49,208 nucleotides of DNA from Veillonella infantium. Lineage in GTDB: Bacteria > Bacillota > Negativicutes > Veillonellales > Veillonellaceae. The notes beneath the pieces were generated by a model that did no database searches, had not been told where the DNA came from, and saw only the letters and a list, made by a program, of their open reading frames with translations. Positions 32,680 through 42,150 of this stretch are shown piece by piece (within the stretch, counting starts at the first letter, position 1; every line of letters starts with the position of its first letter). The translations under genes and the position numbers were made by a program. The stretch is from assembly GCF_002959895.1 (NCBI RefSeq), contig NZ_PPDD01000005.1, positions 1-49,208 on the forward strand. Direction: 5' to 3'.

Positions 32680-32953
32680 GTACTTATATAGATATTAATA
32701 TATTGCCTCTAAAATAGTAATATTTATACAGTCTATGTATATTGGATAACTTTTATAATAGAGAAGTGTTGATGCCGGATGATATATTAATATTACAATA
32801 TATCATCCTCTATTTTCTTATTGGGTATTAAAACTTCATGTAATATTTATGTGAAAATATTGCAAGTAAATTCATATAGGTGTATAATAACTTTTATCAG
32901 ATAAATAAATATACATAGTTTGTGAATAAAAATATAAAGACGAGGGAAAGACC

Positions 32954-33439
32954 ATGAAAGAATTTAGACAATTAACAGTAGCGGATACAGCAGAATATCA
33001 TAAGGTATTAATCGACGGCTATGCGGCGATTAAAGACTATCCAATCACATTCGATGCCATTGACTTTACAGAAGAAGAATCCAAGGAGTGGATCGAAACC
33101 TATCCTGTATATGGATTGTATATTGATGGGCAACTTGTTAGTTCTATTACGTTCTGTATGCCTTGGGTCAAATATTCAACACCAGATAAATTTCCGCATA
33201 TTGCTCACTTTGTAACTGCGCCTGAGTTTAAAGGTAAAGGCTATGCTCGGGAAACATTAGGCTATGCGGAAGAGTTGTTGATTAAGCAATTTAAAACTCC
33301 TGCCGTTACATTAGGTACAGCACAAGAGCATCCATGGTTGCCTAAGATGTATGAATCTTTTGGGTTTAAAGCCTATGATAAAGTTCATTTTAGAGGCAAA
33401 CAACATACTACAATACTTTTTAAAAAAGATTTACTATAG
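32954..33439 (+). CDS. GNAT-family N-acetyltransferase
   Basis: 161-residue acetyltransferase of the GNAT fold. The acetyl-CoA-binding motif A is HFVTAPEFKGKGYARETLGYAEELL (about residues 84-108, with the Gly/Lys-rich loop), followed by TLGTAQEHPWLPKMYESFGF, the usual motif B. The substrate is unknown. GAGGGAAAG precedes the ATG. Monocistronic. Confidence 0.85.
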   Translation: MKEFRQLTVADTAEYHKVLIDGYAAIKDYPITFDAIDFTEEESKEWIETYPVYGLYIDGQLVSSITFCMPWVKYSTPDKFPHIAHFVTAPEFKGKGYARETLGYAEELLIKQFKTPAVTLGTAQEHPWLPKMYESFGFKAYDKVHFRGKQHTTILFKKDLL

Positions 33440-33652
33440 TAAATCTTTCTATATATACTAACTAAACCTTATACATGATTTCATTTAATAGGACGTGTCT
33501 TAATAATAAGATTTTAAAAGCTACGTTAAATGGAGTTAATGTGTAAGGTTTATTTATATAAAAAATGAATATTTAGGTATATAATATAAACTATATATAG
33601 TTTATCTGTAGACTATGAGTTTATAGATGGTTTGTTGAAAGGATGTGAGACT

Positions 33653-34402
33653 ATGTTAGTCTTATCTGGTATTTTAGTGATGGTCATCGGCCTGATGCTA
33701 CGCTTTAATGCCTTGTTAGTTGTCGTAGCCGCTGGGTTTGTAACGGGCCTTGCAGGTGGTCTCAGTATCAACGATATCGTTGGTGCCATTGGGGAGGCTT
33801 TCGTTAAAAATCGTTATATGTCATTATTTATTTTGATTTTACCTGTTATTGGTCTTATGGAACGTCATGGCTTACGTGAACGGGCAGAAATTTTGATCGG
33901 CAAGATCAACGCTGCTACGGCTGGTCGTATCTTTATGATTTACTTATTTGTACGCCAAGTAACTGTAGCTTTTGGTATTAACATGTCCGGTATGGTGGCT
34001 ATGGTTCGCCCATTGATTGCCCCTATGAGTGAGGCTGCGGTAGCCCAAGGTCGTCCTGTATCTCAACGTACACTTGATAAGGTGCGTGGTATAGCTGCTT
34101 CTGCAGATAACGTTGGTAACTTCTTTGGCCAAAACTTATTCCTTGCTGCTGGTGGATTGTTACTCATCAAAGGTGTTATGGAACAATTAGGGTATTCTGT
34201 GGAATTAACAGATATGGTATTGTACGGATTGCCAACAGCTGTTTGTGCCTATATCGTTAACTTTATTCGTTTTATTATTTTTGATAAAACAATTCAAGCC
34301 TCTGTAGCTCGTGACGAAGCTGATATGAAAGCTGGTAAATTAGTACCTAATGAATTTAATATCCTTGTTACACCAGAAGAATTAAAGAAGGAGGCTGAAT
34401 AA
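33653..34402 (+). CDS. DUF969 family membrane protein
   Basis: 249-residue integral membrane protein of the DUF969 family, with about six hydrophobic segments and a conserved polar stretch LPVIGLMERHGLRERAEILIGK. DUF969 and DUF979 are almost always encoded together and usually next to pyroglutamyl peptidase, as here; they are thought to form a transporter, perhaps for pyroglutamate or its peptides, but this is unproven. The start at 33653 has GAAAGGATG upstream; an earlier in-frame start at 33632 lacks a ribosome binding site. One base separates it from the next gene. Confidence 0.87.
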   Translation: MLVLSGILVMVIGLMLRFNALLVVVAAGFVTGLAGGLSINDIVGAIGEAFVKNRYMSLFILILPVIGLMERHGLRERAEILIGKINAATAGRIFMIYLFVRQVTVAFGINMSGMVAMVRPLIAPMSEAAVAQGRPVSQRTLDKVRGIAASADNVGNFFGQNLFLAAGGLLLIKGVMEQLGYSVELTDMVLYGLPTAVCAYIVNFIRFIIFDKTIQASVARDEADMKAGKLVPNEFNILVTPEELKKEAE

Positions 34403-34403
34403 T

Positions 34404-35333
34404 ATGTTAGAAATACTCTATAAAATGCAGCCCTTAGATTATGTATACCTTCTCGTAGGGATCATCTTATTTATCTTTGCTATTCAATCATTTTTAGATA
34501 AAGAACATAAATATCGTATCGGTACAGGTTTATTCTGGCTCTTGTACAGCGTGTCCTTTATCTTTGGCTCTTATCTTTCTAAAGAAATCAATGGTTGGCT
34601 CGTAATTGGCATGGCAGCTATCGTCTTGGTAAAACAACTCGGCAAAGGTCATTACTCCGAATCTCCTATCGAATTTAAAAGAGACGAAGCTGTTCGTATC
34701 GGTAATATTATTTTTGTACCAGCTTTACTTGTTGGTATCATTACCTTCGTAATTGGCTTCTTTACTAAGCTAGGTGCTCTTGTAGGGCTTGGTATTGCAG
34801 CGATTATTGCGATGTGTGCCGCTCTTTATATTACAAAAGGTACACTTAATCAAGGCTTCCATGAAGGTCGTCGTCTTATCGATGCGATTGGTTGGACTGC
34901 TATTTTGTCCCAACTATTAGCTGCTTTAGGCTATCTATTTAATTTGGCTGGCGTTGGTAAACTTATTTCCAGTGCTGTAGCAAGTGTAGTACCAGCAGAT
35001 AATGTATTCCTCGTAGTTGTTGCATACTGCATCGGTATGGTTATCTTTACAATGATTATGGGTAACGCGTTTGCAGCCTTTGCAATGATTACAAGTGCCA
35101 TCGGTATTCCAATGCTTGTTGTGGCTCATGGTGCAAATCCTGCAGCTGTGGGTGCTATTGCAATGCTTGCTGGTTATTGTGGTACCTTGATGACACCTAT
35201 GGCAGCAAACTTTAATATCGTACCGGTAGCACTCCTTGAAATGCGCGATCAATACGGCGTTATTAAAGCACAAATTCCAATTGCATTAATTATGCTCGTA
35301 TTAAATATCTTATTAATGTATTACTTTATTTAA
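34404..35333 (+). CDS. DUF979 family membrane protein
   Basis: 309-residue integral membrane protein of the DUF979 family, partner of the preceding DUF969 protein, with about nine hydrophobic segments. Conserved-looking sites are GTLNQGFHEGRRLIDAIGWTAILSQLLAALG (about residues 145-175) and MLAGYCGTLMTPMAANFNIVPVALLEM (about 250-276). GAAGGAGG precedes the ATG. Located between its partner and pcp in one operon. Confidence 0.88.
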   Translation: MLEILYKMQPLDYVYLLVGIILFIFAIQSFLDKEHKYRIGTGLFWLLYSVSFIFGSYLSKEINGWLVIGMAAIVLVKQLGKGHYSESPIEFKRDEAVRIGNIIFVPALLVGIITFVIGFFTKLGALVGLGIAAIIAMCAALYITKGTLNQGFHEGRRLIDAIGWTAILSQLLAALGYLFNLAGVGKLISSAVASVVPADNVFLVVVAYCIGMVIFTMIMGNAFAAFAMITSAIGIPMLVVAHGANPAAVGAIAMLAGYCGTLMTPMAANFNIVPVALLEMRDQYGVIKAQIPIALIMLVLNILLMYYFI

Positions 35334-35368
35334 CATATTCACTGTAAAAGAATAATAGAGGTAGTGTG

Positions 35369-36022
35369 ATGAAAACAATTTTGATTACAGGATTTGATCC
35401 ATTTGGCGGTGAACCAATTAATCCTGCTTGGGAAGCCGTTAAAACGATGGATGGTTATACTGATGGTGATTACAAGGTAGTAACTCAAATGGTTCCTACT
35501 GTTCGCTATACATCTGTTGATACAGTGAAAGAAGCAGCCCAAAAATGCGAACCAGATTTTATTCTATGCGTTGGTCAAGCAGGTGGTCGTCCTGATATTA
35601 CAGTAGAACGTGTCGCTATTAACTGTGATGATTTCCGCATTCCAGATAATGCAGGCAATCAACCTGAAGATGAACCTATCGTAGTTGATGGACCTAGTGC
35701 CTATTTTGCAACGTTGCCTATAAAAAACATTGTTAACGCATTGCACCAAAATGGTATTCCTGCTAAGGTTTCTAATACTGCAGGGACCTTCGTATGCAAT
35801 CACTTGATGTATGGCGTGTGCCACTACGCAGCACAAAAAGGAAATATCAAGGCAGGCTTCATGCATATTCCGTACTTGCCATCTCAAGTGGTAGATAAAC
35901 CAAATCAACCAAGTATGGCTGTTGAAACTGTACGTGCCACATTGGAAACCATCGTTCACGTATTAGCTCATGGTGAAAGCTACAAGGCACAAGATATTAA
36001 CTATACTACACCTCATGAATAA
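35369..36022 (+). CDS. pcp: pyroglutamyl-peptidase I
   Basis: 217-residue cysteine peptidase (family C15) that removes N-terminal pyroglutamate from peptides. The triad is complete and at the standard positions: Glu80 (DITVERVAIN), Cys143 (TFVCNHLMYG) and His166 (GFMHIPYLPSQ). The N-terminus ILITGFDPFGGEPINPAWEA is diagnostic. Start at ATG 35369 with AGAGGTAG upstream; the GTG just before it is too close. Last gene of the DUF969-DUF979-pcp operon. Confidence 0.95.
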   Translation: MKTILITGFDPFGGEPINPAWEAVKTMDGYTDGDYKVVTQMVPTVRYTSVDTVKEAAQKCEPDFILCVGQAGGRPDITVERVAINCDDFRIPDNAGNQPEDEPIVVDGPSAYFATLPIKNIVNALHQNGIPAKVSNTAGTFVCNHLMYGVCHYAAQKGNIKAGFMHIPYLPSQVVDKPNQPSMAVETVRATLETIVHVLAHGESYKAQDINYTTPHE

Positions 36023-36206
36023 GAGTTTTAGATGTAATAGTCTATAATTCTAGAGGTCTATGTAGGGCTAGATTTAGCTTTCAATTACTATGTAATATAA
36101 GATTTAGTCCTACATTGCTATATTGTTTTGTAATGTATTTCAGTACATAAAATAACATTAATCTATAAGATATTGTGTGATATCTATATGAGAGAAGGTC
36201 TTTTTG

Positions 36207-37535
36207 ATGCATAAAAAGTTAGTAGCAAGTTTAGTTTCCTGTATGGTATTAGGTTCTGTAAGTGTGTATGCAGCCAACCCATTTTCCGATGTAGATGCTT
36301 CTAGTTGGGCGTATCAATCTGTTGAACAATTAGCAAGTGCAGGTATTATCAATGGATACCCAGATGGAACTTTCAAAGGAAATAATCCTATTACGCGTTA
36401 CGAAATGGCTCAAATGGTGGCTAAAGCGATGGCTAACCAAGATAAAGCCAATGCTGAACAACAAGCGATGATTAATCGCTTGGCAGATGAATTTAGTTCT
36501 GAGCTTAACACGTTGGGCGTACGGGTAGCAAAATTAGAAAACCAAGTCGGTAATGTAAAGGTGACTGGTAACTATCGTTTGCGTTACCGTGGCAGCGAGT
36601 TGAAGGATGATAACTATGCGTATGGTAAACATTCCTCCTTTGATTATCGTGCTCGCGTTATCTTTAATGCTAAGGTTAATGATAAAACCGATGCAGTCGT
36701 ACGTATTCAAGGCTCTAGCGAACTTGGCAATAGCAATGCCACACAAGGTAAAATTAATCTTGCCTATGTAGATCATCATTTTGGTAAGGATACTACATTG
36801 CGCGTAGGTCGTCAGCTCTATACACCAGGCCTAGGTCTTATGTATGACGATCTCGTTGATGGTGCTCGCCTTATGTACAAACATGGCAAACTCGATGTAT
36901 CTGCTAGTTATGGTTATTGGTTGGGCGGTGCTCCTACTTATCAAACTAGAGAAAATACAGTTACGGCAGCTATGGTTGAAGTGAAGGGCAAACTTAATAA
37001 ACATGTAACACTTGGCGGTATGTATGGTCGCTTCCATGACGGTAAATTGTACCAAGGTCAAGACGTTGATGCGTTGACAGGCAAACAAGTTAAATCTTTC
37101 ATTGATTCTCCATACAAAAACATTTGGGGACTTAATGCAAATATGAACTTTAACCGTTGGAATGTATTCGGTGAATGGCTTACAGCACCAGGCGTTTCTG
37201 ATTCTCATGCATGGATGACTAGCCTTGGTTATGGTAATTATGACATTAAGAAAGCTCATACTTATAGCGTACGTGGTCAATATTACTACCAAGAAGGGAA
37301 CTCTCCAATCTTTAGTAGTGCCTTTGCTCCTGCTTATAGCTTCTACAATCAACATTATGTAGATACTAAAGGCGTCGGCCATGTACGTAATGGGTTTAAA
37401 GGTTTCGTAGCTAATGTAAACTACGTACCATTCCAAAATGTATCAATTGGTGCTTACTATGGCTTTGGCAATAAAGACATGGACGGCAATAAATTAGGTG
37501 ATTACTGGCGTACAGATGTAAACTTCATGTTCTAA
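36207..37535 (+). CDS. OmpM-like SLH-domain porin
   Basis: 442-residue outer-membrane protein typical of Negativicutes. A signal peptide (cleavage near VYAAN) leads into an SLH domain (NPFSDVDASSWAYQSVEQLA to MVAKAM, about residues 22-72), then a coiled-coil stalk (about 73-113, ending LGVRVAKLENQVG), then a beta-barrel of amphipathic strands ending in the terminal aromatic YWRTDVNFMF. The SLH domain binds modified peptidoglycan in the periplasm while the barrel sits in the outer membrane, giving envelope attachment. The start has AGAAGG upstream. Single gene with its own terminator. Confidence 0.92.
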   Translation: MHKKLVASLVSCMVLGSVSVYAANPFSDVDASSWAYQSVEQLASAGIINGYPDGTFKGNNPITRYEMAQMVAKAMANQDKANAEQQAMINRLADEFSSELNTLGVRVAKLENQVGNVKVTGNYRLRYRGSELKDDNYAYGKHSSFDYRARVIFNAKVNDKTDAVVRIQGSSELGNSNATQGKINLAYVDHHFGKDTTLRVGRQLYTPGLGLMYDDLVDGARLMYKHGKLDVSASYGYWLGGAPTYQTRENTVTAAMVEVKGKLNKHVTLGGMYGRFHDGKLYQGQDVDALTGKQVKSFIDSPYKNIWGLNANMNFNRWNVFGEWLTAPGVSDSHAWMTSLGYGNYDIKKAHTYSVRGQYYYQEGNSPIFSSAFAPAYSFYNQHYVDTKGVGHVRNGFKGFVANVNYVPFQNVSIGAYYGFGNKDMDGNKLGDYWRTDVNFMF

Positions 37536-37648
37536 TATATGTTGTTTGCATAATACATAATCGTTATATACTACATAGTAGTTATATAATGCCTAATATC
37601 TACATAGTTTACATAGCATATAATATCTACATAACACATAATCTACAT

Positions 37649-37693
37649 AAAGCTCGAGTTATATCTAAAAAGATGTGGCTCGGGCTTTTTTTA
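37649..37693 (+). terminator. rho-independent terminator
   Basis: AAGCTCGAG (37649-37657) pairs with CTCGGGCTT (37679-37687; one G-T), with an inner ATCT/AGAT helix, followed by T-run. The stretch before it (37536-37648) has degenerate repeats of the type ATAATNTCTACATA. Confidence 0.75.
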
Positions 37694-37770
37694 CCTTTAG
37701 TTACTACTTTGTTAATACATGTAATGTTATAATAAATGAAAATATTACTATTTGTGGAGTGTGATATAGA

Positions 37771-38169
37771 ATGTATGAAATCGTAAATGAACCAAATTTA
37801 ACCATTGCCTTTGATATGGATACAGAGTTATCTCCATTTGGTGTGTTTGGCATATATATTAAACGGGGCTATAATATTTGTTCTGGATATATTGACCCTA
37901 GTGATTGGTCAGGCATTCGCGCTGGTTATAAAGCCTTAGTTAACTTGTATGAAAACTGCAAAGGGGAAGCAACCTTTACAAATATTCTGACAGGAGAAGG
38001 GGATACGCTAACATTCTCGTTAGACCAAAAGGGTGCTTTGACAATGGATGTTACTATCTGTACCACTTGGAATTACAAATGTAATATGACTATTGAAAGT
38101 TTAGATCAAACGTATTTGCCAAGGTTTATTGAGTTTTTTAAAGAGTTTTTAGAGCGAGAGCCGAAATAA
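37771..38169 (+). CDS. uncharacterised small protein
   Basis: 132-residue acidic soluble protein with alternating beta strands (LTIAFDMDTEL, FGVFGIYIKRGYN) and a C-terminal helix (LPRFIEFFKEFLERE). The layout recalls DUF6228/WapI-type immunity-like proteins, but I cannot confirm it. GGAG lies upstream of the ATG with wide spacing. It stands alone between two terminators. Confidence 0.6.
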   Translation: MYEIVNEPNLTIAFDMDTELSPFGVFGIYIKRGYNICSGYIDPSDWSGIRAGYKALVNLYENCKGEATFTNILTGEGDTLTFSLDQKGALTMDVTICTTWNYKCNMTIESLDQTYLPRFIEFFKEFLEREPK

Positions 38170-38203
38170 AAAGAGTCGCATCAAAGGATGCGACTCTTTT
38201 TTG
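38168..38203. terminator. bidirectional terminator
   Basis: AAAGAGTCGCATC pairs perfectly with GATGCGACTCTTT around AAAG, with A-run left and T-run right. It ends the gene at 37771 and, in the other direction, the ribose operon. Confidence 0.88.
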
Positions 38204-38223
38204 TACCCAGTTTCTATATACAA

Positions 38224-39126
38224 TTATTTTGTAACAACTTTAAGATCTACAGGGATTTTAGCGTCAACAGCTTCGCCTTTGATAACTTTTTGAGCTGTAT
38301 CGATAGCGATTTTACCCATTTGGTCTGGTTGTTGAGCAATTGTTGCAGCCAATGTGCCGTCTTTAACAGCTTTGTCTGCGTCAGCAGTACCGTCGAAGCC
38401 TACGATGAAGATTGTTTTGCCTGCGGATTTAGCTGCTTGGATAGCGCCCAATGCCATTTCGTCATTATGAGCGAAGATAGCTTGTACGTCTGGGTTAGCT
38501 TGCAAGATGTTAGTTGCTACGTTCAAACCTTTTGTACGGTCGAAGTCAGCACTTTGTTTTGCTACTACTGTTAAGTCTTTGTCAGCTACGTTGTGGAAAC
38601 CTTGGCCGCGTTCACGAGTTGCGGATGCACCAGGGATACCTTCGATTTCAGCTACTTTAGAACCTTTGCCAACTTTATCAACGATAAGTTGAGCTGCCAT
38701 TTCGCCGCCTTTTACGTTATCGGAAGCGATGTGAGACACTACCTTGCCTTTGTCCGCAGAGCGGTCAACAGTGATTACAGGAATATTTTTAGCATTTGCT
38801 GCTTCTACGGAAGTAGAGATAGCTGCAGAGTCTACAGGGTTGATGATCAACACGGAAACGCCGCTTTCAATTAAGTCGGAAATATCGTTTGCTTGTTTTG
38901 CAGGGTCGTTTTGAGCGTCAACGATTTTAACTTTAAGACCAAGTGCTTTAGCTTGAGCCTCAACGCCTTCTTTCATAGATACGAAGAATGGGTTGTTCAA
39001 TGTGGAAACAGAGAAGCCGATGGTGCCGGATTTTTTGTCGCCGCCGTTATCAGCGCTTTTACCACAGCCTGCTACAAGACCGATAACCATGATAGCCATC
39101 GCCAACAGTAACAATAGTTTTTTCAT
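38224..39126 (-). CDS. rbsB: ribose ABC transporter substrate-binding protein
   Basis: 300-residue periplasmic-binding-protein-like receptor. The N-terminus is a lipoprotein signal (MKKLLLLLAMAIMVIGLVAGC, lipobox LVAGC), unlike the free periplasmic enteric RbsB. The ribose-binding core is typical: IGFSVSTLNNPFFVSMKEGVE, DAQNDPAKQANDISDLIESGV, VDRSADKGKVVSHIASDNVKGG and ERGQGFHN. AGGAGG precedes the start. Last gene of the operon, expected to be the most abundant product. Confidence 0.93.
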   Translation of the reverse strand: MKKLLLLLAMAIMVIGLVAGCGKSADNGGDKKSGTIGFSVSTLNNPFFVSMKEGVEAQAKALGLKVKIVDAQNDPAKQANDISDLIESGVSVLIINPVDSAAISTSVEAANAKNIPVITVDRSADKGKVVSHIASDNVKGGEMAAQLIVDKVGKGSKVAEIEGIPGASATRERGQGFHNVADKDLTVVAKQSADFDRTKGLNVATNILQANPDVQAIFAHNDEMALGAIQAAKSAGKTIFIVGFDGTADADKAVKDGTLAATIAQQPDQMGKIAIDTAQKVIKGEAVDAKIPVDLKVVTK

Positions 39127-39135
39127 AGGAACCTC

Positions 39136-40071
39136 CTAGGCTTTCTTGCGGTCTGCAAGAACAGCCAGTAAAATAACAATACCTTTTACGACTTGTTGAT
39201 AGAAACTGGTAACGTCGAGAATATTTAACCCGTTGTTGAGGGTACCGATAATTAGGGCACCAATTAATGTGCCAACGATATGACCACGGCCACCAGCAAG
39301 GCTTGTGCCGCCAAGAACTACGGCTGCGATAGCGTCAAGTTCGTAGCCTGCACCTGCTGTAGGTTGTGCAGAGTTAAGACGAGAAGTGATGATTGCACCA
39401 GCGATACCACAGAGCATACCAGTCAAGGCATACACGAAGATTTTAACGCGGTCAATCTTGATACCAGCAATGTAACTAACCTTTTCGCTACCACCTACGG
39501 CGTATGTTTTACGGCCTAAGGATGTGCGGCTCAATACGAACCAAAGGATGATGAAAGCTAGGAACATTGTGATTGCTGGAACTGGAAGGCCCGCAATATC
39601 CCCTTGGCCAAAGCCGTGGAATAGAGGATCTTGGGTAAGGCCAGAGATTGGGTTACCGTCTGTGAATACTAGCGTCGCACCACGGTAGATGGTCATGGTC
39701 GCCAAGGTAGCAATAAATGGAGCTACTCGGCCATAGGTAATAACGAGACCGTTAATACCGCCCAATACAAGGCCTGCACCTGCGGCTAATACGATAGCCA
39801 ATACAGGGTCAGTACCAGTTACGATGAGGTTGGCCATCACTGCACTAGAAAGGGCAAGGATGGAACCAACGGATAAGTCGATACCGCCAGTTAAGATGAC
39901 GAACGTCATACCAAAGGCGATGATTGCATTGATGGATACTTGGCGCAACAAGTTACGCAAGTTAGAGAATTCAAGGAAACTGTCGTTCATGACAGAGATA
40001 ATTACAAATAATAGGATGAGGCCGATGAGAGGGCCTAATTTTTTTACATATTGTAGAGCTTTGCTGTCCAT
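39136..40071 (-). CDS. rbsC: ribose ABC transporter permease
   Basis: 311-residue membrane permease with about nine hydrophobic segments. Family landmarks are SFLEFSNLRNLLRQVSINAIIAFGMTFVILTGGIDLSVGS (about residues 30-69), TSLGRKTYAVGGSEKVSYIAGI (the ATPase-contact loop) and LDAIAAVVLGGTSLAGGRGHIVGTLIGA. The ATG overlaps the rbsA stop (TAATG), with AGGAGG upstream. Confidence 0.94.
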   Translation of the reverse strand: MDSKALQYVKKLGPLIGLILLFVIISVMNDSFLEFSNLRNLLRQVSINAIIAFGMTFVILTGGIDLSVGSILALSSAVMANLIVTGTDPVLAIVLAAGAGLVLGGINGLVITYGRVAPFIATLATMTIYRGATLVFTDGNPISGLTQDPLFHGFGQGDIAGLPVPAITMFLAFIILWFVLSRTSLGRKTYAVGGSEKVSYIAGIKIDRVKIFVYALTGMLCGIAGAIITSRLNSAQPTAGAGYELDAIAAVVLGGTSLAGGRGHIVGTLIGALIIGTLNNGLNILDVTSFYQQVVKGIVILLAVLADRKKA

Positions 40072-41552
40072 TATTGTCCTCCTGTAGCTAATGTCATAAT
40101 CGATTCTGGTGTTGCTTCGCTGCGGTCCAAGATACCTGCTACGCGACCTTCATGAATGACCATAACGCGATCGCTCATGCCCAGTACTTCGGGTAACTCA
40201 GAGGACACCATAATAATGGACACACCATCGTTCGTTAATTCGTTCATTAAATCATAAATATCACGTTTCGCACCGATGTCGATACCGCGTGTCGGTTCGT
40301 CCATGATGATAATAGATGGCTTTTTACCAACCCATTTCGCGATAACCACCTTTTGTTGGTTACCACCGGATAGGGACGATGCCGGTTCGTGAATAGATTG
40401 TGTTTTAACGCCTAGTTTTTTAGACAATTCGTCAGCAAAGGAATTGAGCTTGCCCTTATCCAATATATGAGATGGGCAAATTTCACCAAGGTTCGGCAAT
40501 GTAATATTGGAACCGATGGAAAAATCGAGGATTAAGCCTTCGCTCTTTCTATTTTCTGTGATGAAAGCAATGCCAGCTTTGATGGCATCTTCTGGTTTTT
40601 TACAGTTCAGAACGGAGCCGTTAACTGTTACGGTACCGCCATTATGTTTATCTACACCAAAGATAGCGCGCATGATTTCTGTACGGCCAGCGCCCATGAG
40701 GCCTGCTACGCCGAGGATTTCGCCTTTGCGCAAGGAGAAGGAAATTTCGTTGTCGAAACCTTCTGGTTTGAGGTTATCTACGCTCATCACAACCTCGCCT
40801 GGTGTTGTAGTGCGAGCAGGGTAGAATTCGTCGATGGAACGGCCTACCATGTGGCGTACTACTTCGTCTACAGAAATCTCAGCAGTTGGTTTTGTAATGA
40901 TGGTGTGACCATCACGCATAACTGTGATTGTATCGCATTCACTAAATACCTCTTCCATACGGTGAGAGATATATACGATGGCAACGCCACGTGCTTTCAT
41001 TTTGCGCATCATGTTAAATAATGTCGCCGTTTCACGTTCTGTAAGGGCCGCTGTTGGCTCGTCCATGATGACAACCTTTGCATCTAACATCAAGATGCGA
41101 AGGATTTCTGTCATTTGTTGGTGCCCAACGGAGCAAAGGCCTGCCTCAGTTGTGAGTGGTAATTCGATGCCTAGCTCGCGGCATGTATTTTCTGCCTCAG
41201 CGAGCATCGCTTTTTTGTCGAGCATACCAAATGTATTGCGCTTTGGTCTCATTAAATATAGATTTTCTAACAATGTTAGATTTGGCCAAATGTTGAGCTC
41301 TTGGTGGATGAAAGCCACACCGTTTAGCTCGGCCTCTCTCGGGTTCGGGAAGGTACGTTCTATGCCGTCGATGGTGATTGTACCAGCGTCTGCCTTGTGA
41401 ATGCCCGTAAGGATATTCATGAGGGTGGACTTGCCGGCCCCGTTTTCGCCCATCAAGGCGTGAACCTCGCCCTCCTTGAGGGTAATACTTACATCGCGCA
41501 GTACTTGGTTCGTACCAAATGCCTTCGCAATGCCTGACATAACAATTTCCAT
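40071..41552 (-). CDS. rbsA: ribose ABC transporter ATPase (tandem domains)
   Basis: 493-residue ATPase with two ABC domains. Domain 1 is intact: Walker A GENGAGKST (about residues 36-44), Walker B VVIMDEPTAALTE. Domain 2 has the family's degenerate Walker A, GLMGAGRTE (about 284), but a normal signature LSGGNQQK and Walker B IIIMDEPTRGID. This asymmetry is normal for RbsA. AGGAG precedes the start. Overlaps rbsC by one base. Confidence 0.95.
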   Translation of the reverse strand: MEIVMSGIAKAFGTNQVLRDVSITLKEGEVHALMGENGAGKSTLMNILTGIHKADAGTITIDGIERTFPNPREAELNGVAFIHQELNIWPNLTLLENLYLMRPKRNTFGMLDKKAMLAEAENTCRELGIELPLTTEAGLCSVGHQQMTEILRILMLDAKVVIMDEPTAALTERETATLFNMMRKMKARGVAIVYISHRMEEVFSECDTITVMRDGHTIITKPTAEISVDEVVRHMVGRSIDEFYPARTTTPGEVVMSVDNLKPEGFDNEISFSLRKGEILGVAGLMGAGRTEIMRAIFGVDKHNGGTVTVNGSVLNCKKPEDAIKAGIAFITENRKSEGLILDFSIGSNITLPNLGEICPSHILDKGKLNSFADELSKKLGVKTQSIHEPASSLSGGNQQKVVIAKWVGKKPSIIIMDEPTRGIDIGAKRDIYDLMNELTNDGVSIIMVSSELPEVLGMSDRVMVIHEGRVAGILDRSEATPESIMTLATGGQ

Positions 41553-41625
41553 AACTACTCCTATATGATTGGTGAAAGTATCTCTAATGCATGTAATAGA
41601 TTAGATGGTTAGTTAATCTACTACT

Positions 41626-42039
41626 CTAGGGACGATCGCTAAAGATACAATCGGCGCGCAAGATAATGTTCGCATACGGAGATGCTTCACCAGTTCTAAT
41701 AATGCATTTGCATTGTTTTGTTGCTTCTTTGAAAGCTTCATGGCTCGTTTCAATCCATTCATATTGATTGGAAGGGAAGGTAGATTCTAAGAAGTCATAA
41801 GCCTTAGGATTGTTTTCCTTAATTTCCTTTGCCACATGAACCGCTTCAGATTTCATGTGCTTAGCGATGATGGATACCACTTGTTCAAAGCTTGGTACAC
41901 CAAAATCTAAGGCTAAGTCAATCTTTTGAACCCCTTCAGGTACTGGCAAACCACAGTCAGCAATACAAATCGTATCTGTATGACCAAGATCTGCAAGAAC
42001 CTTAGCTATATGGCTATTTAAAATGCCGTGTCGTTGCAT
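41626..42039 (-). CDS. rbsD: D-ribose pyranase
   Basis: 137-residue enzyme that interconverts pyranose and furanose forms of ribose so that RbsK can use it. The N-terminus MQRHGILNSHIAKVLADLGH puts the catalytic-type histidine at residue 20; DCGLPVPEGVQKIDLALDFGVPSF follows, and the C-terminal RTGEASPYANIILRADCIF is the family ending. AAGGAG precedes the ATG. Lies between rbsK and rbsA. Confidence 0.94.
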   Translation of the reverse strand: MQRHGILNSHIAKVLADLGHTDTICIADCGLPVPEGVQKIDLALDFGVPSFEQVVSIIAKHMKSEAVHVAKEIKENNPKAYDFLESTFPSNQYEWIETSHEAFKEATKQCKCIIRTGEASPYANIILRADCIFSDRP

Positions 42040-42150
42040 GGTAAACTCCTTATTATATTCCTATGAATGAGGCTTTAGAGACTCATTCATTAACTCTCTT
42101 TGTTATAAAGCGGACCGATGTATTTATAGTTTAAAGATCTATTTAATATG

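Noticed and set aside
38188-38574. 128-codon frame opposite rbsB
   Set aside because: It lies wholly antisense to a clear rbsB gene, is Cys/Phe-rich in a way typical of shadow frames, and has no ribosome binding site.
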